In this document: positions 1-5,822 of the stretch, one piece after another
How the letters are laid out: every line of letters begins with the position of its first letter
How positions within the stretch are numbered: position 1 is the stretch's first letter
Assembly: GCA_023436685.1 (NCBI GenBank)
Contig: JAEZIL010000187.1
Location: forward strand, 1 to 6,683
Length of the DNA stretch: 6,683 bases
Reading direction: 5' to 3'
Source: Bacteroidota bacterium
GTDB taxonomy: Bacteria; Bacteroidota; Bacteroidia; Chitinophagales; Chitinophagaceae
Made by a program: the position numbers and the translations under genes
Notes under the pieces: model-generated
What the model saw: only the letters and a program-made list of their open reading frames with translations
What the model was told of the DNA's origin: nothing
Database searches by the model: none

Positions 1-3
1 CTA

Positions 4-37
4 GTCTCGTGGGCTCGGAGTTGTGTATAAGAGTCAG
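4..37 (+). other. Tn5/Nextera-type library adapter remnant (not genomic)
   Basis: This segment matches the 34-base Nextera read-2 transposase adapter at 32 of 34 positions; the mismatches are T for A at 21 and at 34. The first half (4-20) is the synthetic adapter tail and 19-37 is the transposase end. The three bases before it could be the tail of an index. The adapter has an in-frame TAA at 28-30, and the feoB reading frame becomes sensible exactly after base 37, which marks the adapter/genome junction. This is an assembly artefact at a contig end and should be trimmed. Confidence 0.95.
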
Positions 38-294
38 GTGTAGGGCAAGATAATGTGGAAACTACATTGAGAGAAAAGATGGCTAATGCACGGCGAAGCG
101 ACGGTACTAAGGTATATACTTTACCTACAGGTATTTCGCTACTTATATTTTATGTGCTGGCCATGCAGTGTATGAGTACCTTGGCCATAGTAAAACGGGA
201 AACAGGTAGCTGGAAATATCCGGTCATACAATTGCTATATATGTCAGGTCTTGCCTATTTGTTTGCCTTTATAGCTTATCAGTTGTTAAGCTGA
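38..294 (+). CDS. feoB: FeoB ferrous iron transporter, C-terminal fragment
   Basis: This is the last ~85 residues of FeoB, the inner-membrane Fe(II) transporter whose N-terminal G-protein domain and membrane pore lie outside the window. Evidence is the typical FeoB ending: a TLREKM-type cytoplasmic stretch, then a helix with the conserved motif LQCMSTLA (here MQCMSTLAIVKRETGSW), then a last membrane helix ending in AYQLLS. The frame is open back to the adapter junction (GVGQDN before the GTG at 55), so the GTG at 55 is internal and not a start. The 5' truncation is due to the contig ending in adapter sequence. A likely terminator follows 18 bases after the stop. The family call is secure; whether the full-length gene is intact cannot be judged. 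Confidence 0.93.
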
Positions 295-312
295 TGTTAT
301 CCTATTCAAATC

Positions 313-334
313 GGTTTGTTAAGCAAGCCTTTTT
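313..334 (+). terminator. Probable rho-independent terminator after feoB
   Basis: A 6-bp stem with one G-T wobble (GGTTTG, 313-318, with CAAGCC, 324-329) and a five-base loop is followed by five T's and a further T-rich run. It sits 18 bases after the feoB stop and before the sensor gene, so it probably ends feoB transcription and leaves the next gene with its own promoter. The stem is short, hence moderate confidence. Confidence 0.55.
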
Positions 335-412
335 ATTTTCTATAGTATTTATTTCACATGAAATTGCATCCTGATAAGTACTGTCTTTACACGGTTCTGA
401 GGTTTGTTTGAT

Positions 413-1465
413 ATGCAAGAGATAATTGATTTTTTAAGAAACCTGTTCGATACCCCGTCGTTTCCTACACGCTGGCAGTCTAACGATTGGTCGGGATTTT
501 ATGGCATATTACACATCCTCAGCGATTTGCTTATATGGGCGGCCTACTTAGCTATACCTATCATTATAGTGCGTATTATTGCAGCACGCAAAAAACGTCT
601 TTCATACAATATACTTTATATACTTTTCGCTGCATTCATTCTTACTTGTGGGTTTGCACACTTAATTGATGCATTCATTTTCTGGATGCCTGTATACAAG
701 GTAAGTGCATTTTTCAAGGCAGGCACTGCAATACTAAGCTGGATAACCGTGTTTGTTTTATTGCGCATATTACCGGCGGCTATTTTGTTAAAAACACCGC
801 AAGAGCTGGAAGAGGAAATGAAGAAGCGCCTCAGGGCCGAAGAGGAAACCCTGAAAAAGAACAGGCAGCTGCAAGAGGCAGAAAAAATAGGCAAAATATG
901 CTATGGAGAATGGGATCCGTTTAGTGATACTGTTCTAATGACCGATTTTGGATACATCATTTATGAGTTGCCCAATAAAACGCGTTTAAGCTCGAACGAT
1001 TTTCTTGCATATGTTCACCCAGATGATAAGCCAATAATCAATCGGGTTATTCAAAAAATACAAAACGGCAGCAAATTCGAAACAATTAACTATCGTATTT
1101 TATTGCCGGGCAACCGTGTAAAACATATCAAAATAAATGGCGAGGTAATATTTGGGGTACAAAACGAAGTAAGCAGGTTCATTTGTACTATACAGGACGT
1201 TACGGAGCAGTTTACAAATCTTAAGTTCATAGAGGCCCAAAACGAACAGCTAAAAGATATTGCCTGGATCCAATCTCACAAAGTGCGGGGCCCGCTTGCT
1301 ACCATTATGGGTTTAGTTGATATTTTGAATGAGAATAACCTTTCTGAAAAAGATAAGGATATGGTTATGGAAGGCCTGAAGATGTCTTCAGCAAGCCTTG
1401 ATGAAGTAATTAAAGAAATTGTAAGCAAAAGCGAAGCGCTGGATATACACGGCAAAGCTGTTTAG
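413..1465 (+). CDS. Ethylene-receptor-like membrane sensor with PAS and orphan histidine-kinase DHp domain
   Basis: A 350-residue membrane signalling protein. The ATG at 413 is preferred over the TTG at 404 because TGAGG lies 10 bases before the ATG but only one base before the TTG. Residues ~33-126 form three membrane helices resembling the ethylene-binding domain of plant ETR1: D38, Y45, I48 and P49 in helix 1, I76, C79 and H83 in helix 2 (CGFAH; ETR1 has CGATH), and K102 in helix 3. C79 and H83 correspond to the Cu(I) ligands Cys65 and His69. A charged coiled-coil linker (~128-160) leads to a PAS_3-like domain (~162-267, with VHPDD and DVTEQ signatures) and a DHp helix pair (~270-340) with H289 in SHKVRGPLA. 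The protein ends there; no HATPase_c (N, G1, G2 boxes) follows, and only 71 bases separate it from the next gene, so a downstream frameshifted ATPase is excluded. Output partner unknown. Copper or ethylene binding is inferred from residue conservation only. Confidence 0.88.
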   Translation: MQEIIDFLRNLFDTPSFPTRWQSNDWSGFYGILHILSDLLIWAAYLAIPIIIVRIIAARKKRLSYNILYILFAAFILTCGFAHLIDAFIFWMPVYKVSAFFKAGTAILSWITVFVLLRILPAAILLKTPQELEEEMKKRLRAEEETLKKNRQLQEAEKIGKICYGEWDPFSDTVLMTDFGYIIYELPNKTRLSSNDFLAYVHPDDKPIINRVIQKIQNGSKFETINYRILLPGNRVKHIKINGEVIFGVQNEVSRFICTIQDVTEQFTNLKFIEAQNEQLKDIAWIQSHKVRGPLATIMGLVDILNENNLSEKDKDMVMEGLKMSSASLDEVIKEIVSKSEALDIHGKAV

Positions 1466-1536
1466 CAATTATAATAATCTCAAAGTTTATATGGTATGGA
1501 TTTTGTATTTCACAAAACTCATACTTCGCAACACTT

Positions 1537-1992
1537 ATGAGGGTTAAGAATATTATTGGCTTTTTAGTCATTTGCATTTTGTTCGCATCATGTGCCAATC
1601 CTAAAAACCTGGTATACCAGGATGTGCAAAATTTCCGCATACTTAACCTCAGTCTGCAACCCGATATTGGAATGGATATACAGTTTTACAACCCCAATAG
1701 CTTTGGCGTTACCATGAAAGATGCAGATATCAATGTATTCATAAATGATAAGCTGATAGGGAATGGACGCCTGCAACGCACCTACAATGTACCCGCAGCC
1801 GATACATTTTTATTGCCGGTAGCGCTAAAAGCAGACCTGAAAAGTCTATTCTCCAATACCTACTCCATATTATCCAACAGACAGGTGAGTATAAAGTTGC
1901 AAGGCCATGTAAAGGCGGGCAAGGGAGTGTATGTAAATATTCCTATTAACTACGAAGGAAGGCAGCAGTTAAATGTGGTAGACTTTAAATAG
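1537..1992 (+). CDS. LEA type 2 (WHy-domain) family lipoprotein
   Basis: A 151-residue predicted lipoprotein. A short basic N-terminus and a hydrophobic helix (residues 6-18) end in the lipobox-like LFASC, with Cys19 as the likely lipidated residue; position -3 is Phe, which is less usual. The residues after the Cys (ANPKN) lack the acidic surface-export signal known in Bacteroidota, so periplasm-facing anchoring is more likely than surface display. The mature part looks like the all-beta LEA-14/WHy fold: alternating strands, the conserved 'Y/F-NPN' turn (QFYNPNSFGV, ~49-58), a D-x-x-V/I-F-I-N-x-x-x-I-G-x-G strand pair (~63-77), and a C-terminal IPINYEG strand. The molecular role of these small Bacteroidota proteins is not established. 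It lies 71 bases after the sensor gene on the same strand, so cotranscription is possible but not shown. It converges with dcd across only 6 bases. Confidence 0.8.
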   Translation: MRVKNIIGFLVICILFASCANPKNLVYQDVQNFRILNLSLQPDIGMDIQFYNPNSFGVTMKDADINVFINDKLIGNGRLQRTYNVPAADTFLLPVALKADLKSLFSNTYSILSNRQVSIKLQGHVKAGKGVYVNIPINYEGRQQLNVVDFK

Positions 1993-1998
1993 GCAAGT

Positions 1999-2535
1999 TT
2001 AAAACTCGTTTTTCCACATCATGCTTTCCACTGGCCTGTTAGGCTGGCCACTGTATTTTGCATTTCCCTTTTGATTATACTTTACTTCAATTTCTCCTTC
2101 AACCGGGAAGTAGATTAGCTGCCCTATAGGCATGCCTTTATATATTTTAACCGGTTGCTTTACAGATATTTCCAGTGTCCAGTTACCACAAAACCCAACA
2201 TCGCCTTTACCGGCAGTAGCGTGTATATCTATACCCAAACGCCCTGTGCTCGATTTTCCTTCAAGGAATGGTACGTGGGCATGCGTCTCAGTATACTCAA
2301 GCGTTACACCCAGGTAAAATATATGAGGATAAAGAACAAATCCTTCGTCTGGTATCTCAAAGCAATCTATCTGGTTGTGTTTTTTAGCATCCAGTATGTG
2401 TTCATTATAGGTAGCCAATGTTGACCCCAAATGCACATCATAACTATTGCTGCCAAGTGCTGCACGGTTGTAAGGGTTTATTTTGATGGTCCCTTTTTCC
2501 ATTTCTTCCAGTATACGCTTATCTGAGAGGATCAT
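1999..2535 (-). CDS. dcd: dCTP deaminase (possibly bifunctional dCTP deaminase/dUTPase)
   Basis: A 178-residue cytoplasmic enzyme of the dCTP deaminase/dUTPase superfamily. It converts dCTP to dUTP and ammonia and so feeds thymidylate synthesis. The start MILSDKRI is the typical Dcd N-terminus. Family motifs are present in order: the 'SYDVHLG' strand (31-37); the nucleotide/phosphate-binding GKSSTGRLG (93-101, with S95, S96 and R99); the active-site loop HATAG (105-109); GFCGNWTLEI with the catalytic Glu at E122, equivalent to E. coli Glu138; and PIGQLIYF with the conserved Gln139. YSGQPNRP near the C-terminus (161-168) is the flexible nucleotide-capping tail. Length is slightly below E. coli Dcd (193) but normal for the family. 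The active-site loop reads TAG, as in the bifunctional mycobacterial and archaeal enzymes, where E. coli has TAH; whether it also hydrolyses dUTP is open. It is divergent from the PPTase gene and convergent with the lipoprotein gene, so it is probably transcribed alone. Confidence 0.95.
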   Translation of the reverse strand: MILSDKRILEEMEKGTIKINPYNRAALGSNSYDVHLGSTLATYNEHILDAKKHNQIDCFEIPDEGFVLYPHIFYLGVTLEYTETHAHVPFLEGKSSTGRLGIDIHATAGKGDVGFCGNWTLEISVKQPVKIYKGMPIGQLIYFPVEGEIEVKYNQKGNAKYSGQPNRPVESMMWKNEF

Positions 2536-2539
2536 GCAG

Positions 2540-2547
2540 CAAATATA
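2540..2547 (-). promoter_or_regulatory. Bacteroidota -7 box directly before dcd
   Basis: Read on the minus strand this is TATATTTG, a perfect match to TAnnTTTG. It ends four bases before the dcd ATG (complement of 2533-2535). A TTTA about 19 bases upstream (2567-2570, minus strand) is a weak candidate for the -33 element. If real, transcription would start at or very near the ATG. An eight-base box with two free positions also arises by chance in AT-rich DNA. Confidence 0.5.
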
Positions 2548-2691
2548 ATTGTATTGGGCGATGTCTTAAAGTACAATTAGTTACGCTGCTCCGGATGTTT
2601 GTAAGGTGTGAATATCCCACACATAATTACATTGAGTGGCATTATTGCTGATGGAACATAAGCTGTTATGCTAGCAATCTTTAGAAAAAGA

Positions 2692-2699
2692 TAAATTTG
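2692..2699 (+). promoter_or_regulatory. Bacteroidota -7 box directly before the PPTase gene
   Basis: TAAATTTG is a perfect match to TAnnTTTG and ends three bases before the ATG at 2703. No clear TTG is seen at the expected -33 distance; an 8-base palindrome TGCTAGCA occupies 2669-2676 there. The 167-base dcd/PPTase gap (2536-2702) holds the two divergent promoters and nothing else recognisable. The location again implies little or no 5' leader. Confidence 0.45.
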
Positions 2700-2702
2700 C
2701 CT

Positions 2703-3338
2703 ATGCCATTATATAAAGAGTGGAAAAATGATACATATAGCCTTTCGGCAATCTGGAAGATAGAAGAGCCGGAGAGTTTTTTTATAGAACGCACTGGCAT
2801 GCAAAGCGATATAAAAAACCATAAACGCAGGATAGAGCGATTGGCGGGTAGGTTTTTGCTGAAGCATTTAAAAGAAGACTTTCCTTTATTTAATATATAT
2901 CCCGATAAGCACGACAAACCCCGGCTCGATGATAACCTATATTATTTTTCCATATCCCACTCCTGGCCATATGTAGCCGCTATGGTAAGTCCCAATGTAG
3001 AGGCCGGGATAGATATACAGGTGTGGCATCCTAACATCGAACGTATACAACATAAATTTCTGACGGATAAGGAACTTATACTCACCAGGAACAACCCTAA
3101 GCTAATCACACTTGCCTGGTGTGCTAAAGAAGCTGCCTACAAATGGCAAGGGCGTCGTGGTGTTGAGTTTGTTGACCATTTAGTGATGCAAAAGCTAGAA
3201 CAACGTGATAGTGAATATAAAATAGATATTTATTGCCCTTTGACAATCAATAACCTAACATGTAATCTGGTAGGTATAATTGAGCCAGATTTTGCACTTT
3301 CTATTGTCAGGCATGAACATATTCTTCATCCATATTGA
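2703..3338 (+). CDS. 4'-phosphopantetheinyl transferase, Sfp/EntD superfamily
   Basis: A 211-residue cytoplasmic enzyme that moves the 4'-phosphopantetheine arm of CoA onto a serine of an acyl or peptidyl carrier protein. The ATG at 2703 is chosen over the TTG at 2697, because the TTG is part of the -7 promoter box. Superfamily motifs appear in order: ERLAGRFLL (~46-54), the KPRL motif contacting CoA (72-75), FSISHS (82-87) with the conserved His86 region, the metal motif GIDIQ (102-106) with Asp104, and WCAKEAAYKW (139-148) with the metal-binding Glu143 and the lysine used in catalysis and CoA binding. The second acidic residue of Sfp (D-x-E) is Gln106 here. The length fits the two-subdomain Sfp type and not the ~120-residue AcpS type. 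No carrier protein, NRPS or PKS gene is in the window, so the target is unknown; it may simply serve fatty-acid ACP. Confidence 0.9.
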   Translation: MPLYKEWKNDTYSLSAIWKIEEPESFFIERTGMQSDIKNHKRRIERLAGRFLLKHLKEDFPLFNIYPDKHDKPRLDDNLYYFSISHSWPYVAAMVSPNVEAGIDIQVWHPNIERIQHKFLTDKELILTRNNPKLITLAWCAKEAAYKWQGRRGVEFVDHLVMQKLEQRDSEYKIDIYCPLTINNLTCNLVGIIEPDFALSIVRHEHILHPY

Positions 3339-3380
3339 TTATTTATAATATTGAATATTCTCCTCTTTTTTGTAAGAAAA

Positions 3381-3412
3381 TTGATTGTTTTTCCCAGAAA
3401 ATGTTACTTTTG
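3381..3412 (+). promoter_or_regulatory. Bacteroidota-type promoter of glnN
   Basis: The -7 box TACTTTTG (3405-3412) matches TAnnTTTG perfectly. TTG trinucleotides at 3381-3383 and 3385-3387 lie 21 and 17 bases upstream of it, both usable as the -33 element. The start of transcription would fall near 3417, giving a leader of only about ten bases before the ATG at 3428. No separate terminator is visible between the PPTase gene and this promoter, so some read-through is possible. Confidence 0.7.
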
Positions 3413-3427
3413 CAAAAATCTTAATTC

Positions 3428-5617
3428 ATGTCATTACGCTATCTCGCACTGCAAGAACTTGCTTCGGAAGAAAAAAAAGTTTCCGGTTACAATGGGAAGA
3501 AAATTACTTCCATGTTCAACAGCAATGTCTTCACCGGGCGCACTATGCGCGAGTATCTGAGCGACGAGGCTTATAAAAGCCTTATGGGTTCGGTAAAATC
3601 CGGTTCGAAGATCGATCGTAGAATGGCAGACCAGATCGCAGCCGGTATGAAGGCATGGTCTGAAGAAAGAGGTGTTACTCACTTTACGCATTGGTTCCAA
3701 CCACTTACAGGTACCACTGCCGAGAAGCACGACTCTTTTTTTACCATTAAAAGCGATGGTACTGCTATTGAACTCTTCGACGGCGATGCGTTAATACAAC
3801 AGGAGCCCGATGCATCCAGCTTTCCTAACGGAGGCATCCGTGCTACTTTCGAAGCACGTGGCTATACCGCATGGGATCCATCTTCTCCTGCTTTCATTAT
3901 GGAAAGCGGCCATGGTAAAACACTTTGTATACCTACTATATTCATTGCATACAATGGCGAATCGCTCGATCATAAAGCCCCGCTATTGAAATCTATATCT
4001 GCACTGGATAAAGCTGCAGTCGATGTATGTAACTATTTTGATAAAAATGTTACTAAAGTTACTGCCACACTGGGCTGGGAACAAGAATATTTTGTTATTG
4101 ACGAAACACTTGCTAATGCCCGCCCCGACCTGGTAATGTGCGGACGCACGTTGGTAGGCCACGCGCCCGCAAAAGGCCAGCAATTGGAAGATCATTATTT
4201 CGGTTCTATACCTGAGCGCGTGTATGCCTTCATGCAAGATTTCGAACAAGAATCGTACAAGCTGGGTATCCCTTTGCGTACCCGTCACAACGAGGTAGCT
4301 CCTGGCCAGTTTGAATGCGCTCCTATTTTTGAAGAAGTGAACATAGCAGTTGACCACAACTCGCTGCTGATGGATGTAATGGCTAAAGTTGCAAAGCGCC
4401 ACAAACTGAAAGTACTGTTGCACGAAAAACCATTTGCCGGTGTAAACGGTAGCGGTAAACATAATAACTGGAGCCTGGCTACCGATACAGGAGTTAACCT
4501 GTTGGCACCGGGTAAAACCCCGCGTACCAACCTGATGTTCCTGACGTTCTTCGTGAATGCAATAAAAGCAGTACATGACCATGCCGACCTGATGCGTGCA
4601 GCTATCGCCTCTGCAAATAACGATCATCGCTTGGGTGCTAATGAAGCTCCTCCTGCTATAATATCAGTATACATTGGTAAGTACCTTACTGAAGTATTGA
4701 ATGAAATTGAAACAAGGGTAAAAGATAAATTCAGCGAGCAGGATGAGGTGATCTTAAAACTGGATATCCATAAGCAAATACCTGAGCTGCTAATGGACAA
4801 TACCGATCGTAATCGTACAAGTCCTTTTGCTTTCACAGGTAATAAATTCGAATTCCGCGCGGTAGGTTCTACTGCCAACTGCGGTAGCCCAATGATGGTG
4901 TTGAACACAATTATGGCTGCCACACTGAAAGGATTTAAAAAAGAAGTAGATGCGCTGATAGAAAAGGGAGAGAAAAAGGAGATTGCCATTATGCACGTGT
5001 TGCGCGATTATATTGCACAATCGAAGAAAATACGTTTTGAAGGAGATAATTATAGCGAGGAATGGGCAGAAGAAGCTAAGAAACGTGGCCTGAACAATTT
5101 TAAAACTACGCCTGAAGCGCTGGATGCTTTTGTAACAGATAGTGCAAAGAACTTGTTTTTCAATAATGGCATCTTCTCTAAGCGTGAGCTGGAAGCCCGC
5201 CACGAAATAATGCTGGAAGAATATGTGAAGAAGGTGCAGATTGAGGCGCGTATATTGGGGTATATATGTACCAATCATATTTTGCCGGCTGCAATTAATT
5301 ATCAAAACACCCTGATAGAGAACGTACGTGGCTTGAAAGAGATAGGACTTGGCGAGAACAGCTATAAAGCGCAAAAGAATTTGATTGAAGTGATGAGCAG
5401 GCATATACAAGAGATCAACGACAATGTTGAAGCAATGATAGAAGCCCGCAAGCAAGCCAACAATATTGAAGATATGCACAAACGTGCCGATGCTTATTGC
5501 AATAAGGTGAAAATGTATTTTGAAAAGATACGTTACAACGCGGATAAGCTGGAGCTAATAGTGGATGATAAACAATGGCCACTGCCCAAATATCGCGAAC
5601 TTCTATATTTACGCTAA
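3428..5617 (+). CDS. glnN: Glutamine synthetase type III (GSIII)
   Basis: A 729-residue cytoplasmic enzyme making glutamine from glutamate, ammonia and ATP, the entry point of ammonia assimilation. It has the full length of the GSIII family (about 700-730 residues; type I enzymes are ~470), including a GSIII N-terminal domain (the THFTHWFQPLTG motif at 84-95 and KHDSFF at 100-105), the catalytic barrel and a long helical C-terminal extension (~500-729). Active-site motifs visible are GWEQEYFVID (216-225) with metal-binding glutamates, RHNEVAPGQFE (286-296), GVNGSGKHNNWSL (338-350) with the glutamate/metal-site His345, and the ATP/glutamate-binding NRTSPFAFTGNKFEFR (462-477). The ATG at 3428 is the start placed just after a good promoter; no internal stop or frameshift is seen. 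It is monocistronic, with its own promoter and a strong terminator. No glnB, amtB or GOGAT gene is nearby. Many annotations call such genes glnA; glnN is the usual symbol for type III. Confidence 0.97.
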   Translation: MSLRYLALQELASEEKKVSGYNGKKITSMFNSNVFTGRTMREYLSDEAYKSLMGSVKSGSKIDRRMADQIAAGMKAWSEERGVTHFTHWFQPLTGTTAEKHDSFFTIKSDGTAIELFDGDALIQQEPDASSFPNGGIRATFEARGYTAWDPSSPAFIMESGHGKTLCIPTIFIAYNGESLDHKAPLLKSISALDKAAVDVCNYFDKNVTKVTATLGWEQEYFVIDETLANARPDLVMCGRTLVGHAPAKGQQLEDHYFGSIPERVYAFMQDFEQESYKLGIPLRTRHNEVAPGQFECAPIFEEVNIAVDHNSLLMDVMAKVAKRHKLKVLLHEKPFAGVNGSGKHNNWSLATDTGVNLLAPGKTPRTNLMFLTFFVNAIKAVHDHADLMRAAIASANNDHRLGANEAPPAIISVYIGKYLTEVLNEIETRVKDKFSEQDEVILKLDIHKQIPELLMDNTDRNRTSPFAFTGNKFEFRAVGSTANCGSPMMVLNTIMAATLKGFKKEVDALIEKGEKKEIAIMHVLRDYIAQSKKIRFEGDNYSEEWAEEAKKRGLNNFKTTPEALDAFVTDSAKNLFFNNGIFSKRELEARHEIMLEEYVKKVQIEARILGYICTNHILPAAINYQNTLIENVRGLKEIGLGENSYKAQKNLIEVMSRHIQEINDNVEAMIEARKQANNIEDMHKRADAYCNKVKMYFEKIRYNADKLELIVDDKQWPLPKYRELLYLR

Positions 5618-5629
5618 TACTAATCACAC

Positions 5630-5659
5630 AAACAGCCGCTTAACAAGCGGCTGTTTTTT
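5630..5659 (+). terminator. Strong rho-independent terminator of glnN
   Basis: A perfect GC-rich stem (AACAGCCGCTT at 5631-5641 with AAGCGGCTGTT at 5645-5655, plus an A-T closing pair) has a three-base AAC loop and runs into TTTT. It lies 13 bases after the glnN stop. On the minus strand the stem is followed by a mixed sequence, so it acts mainly in the forward direction. The remaining gap to 5822 (~160 bases) is AT-rich, and I see no gene or repeat in it. Confidence 0.93.
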
Positions 5660-5822
5660 ATCATGTTTTTTTAAGAGGACAATAATTAGAGAGGGTCTAA
5701 TATTTTTTACCACACGTTTACTAAAACGGATAGCCGGCAATTCTACCAACAGAATAGATAATGGAGTGCAAAATACCATTATTTCTATTTGGGGCTAATT
5801 ATAGACAGAAAGGTAAAAGAAG

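Noticed and set aside
404..412. TTG at 404 as start of the sensor gene
   Set aside because: Only one base separates it from the TGAGG at 398-402, whereas the in-frame ATG at 413 has a ten-base spacing. The upstream three codons add nothing recognisable.
1501..1530. Possible promoter of the LEA-type lipoprotein gene (TTTTG at 1501-1505, TACTTCG at 1522-1528)
   Set aside because: The would-be -7 box mismatches TAnnTTTG at three positions and the spacing is short, so I do not call it.
1466..1536. Remnant of a lost HATPase domain after the sensor gene
   Set aside because: The 71 bases are too few and no N- or G-box fragment can be read in any frame; the absence of the ATPase domain is not explained by a nearby frameshift.
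2606..2622. Inverted repeat GTGTG...CACAC in the dcd/PPTase gap, plus the palindrome TGCTAGCA at 2669-2676
   Set aside because: The arms are only 5 and 4 bases; such short repeats are expected by chance. They could be operators but nothing else supports it.
3347..3359. Repeated AATATT-G-AATATT upstream of the glnN promoter
   Set aside because: AATATT is self-complementary and the region is very AT-rich, so a one-base-spaced repeat is weak evidence for a regulator site.
3983..4627. Long minus-strand open frame (214 codons) inside glnN
   Set aside because: It lies wholly antisense to the conserved catalytic core of glutamine synthetase, and its translation is Cys/His/Phe-rich with no domain pattern. 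It is a shadow of the real gene, as is the 229-codon minus frame at 4790-5479.
5565..5798. Plus-strand 77-codon frame overlapping the end of glnN
   Set aside because: It begins inside glnN in another frame, runs through the terminator hairpin and has no conserved pattern; it is not a plausible gene.
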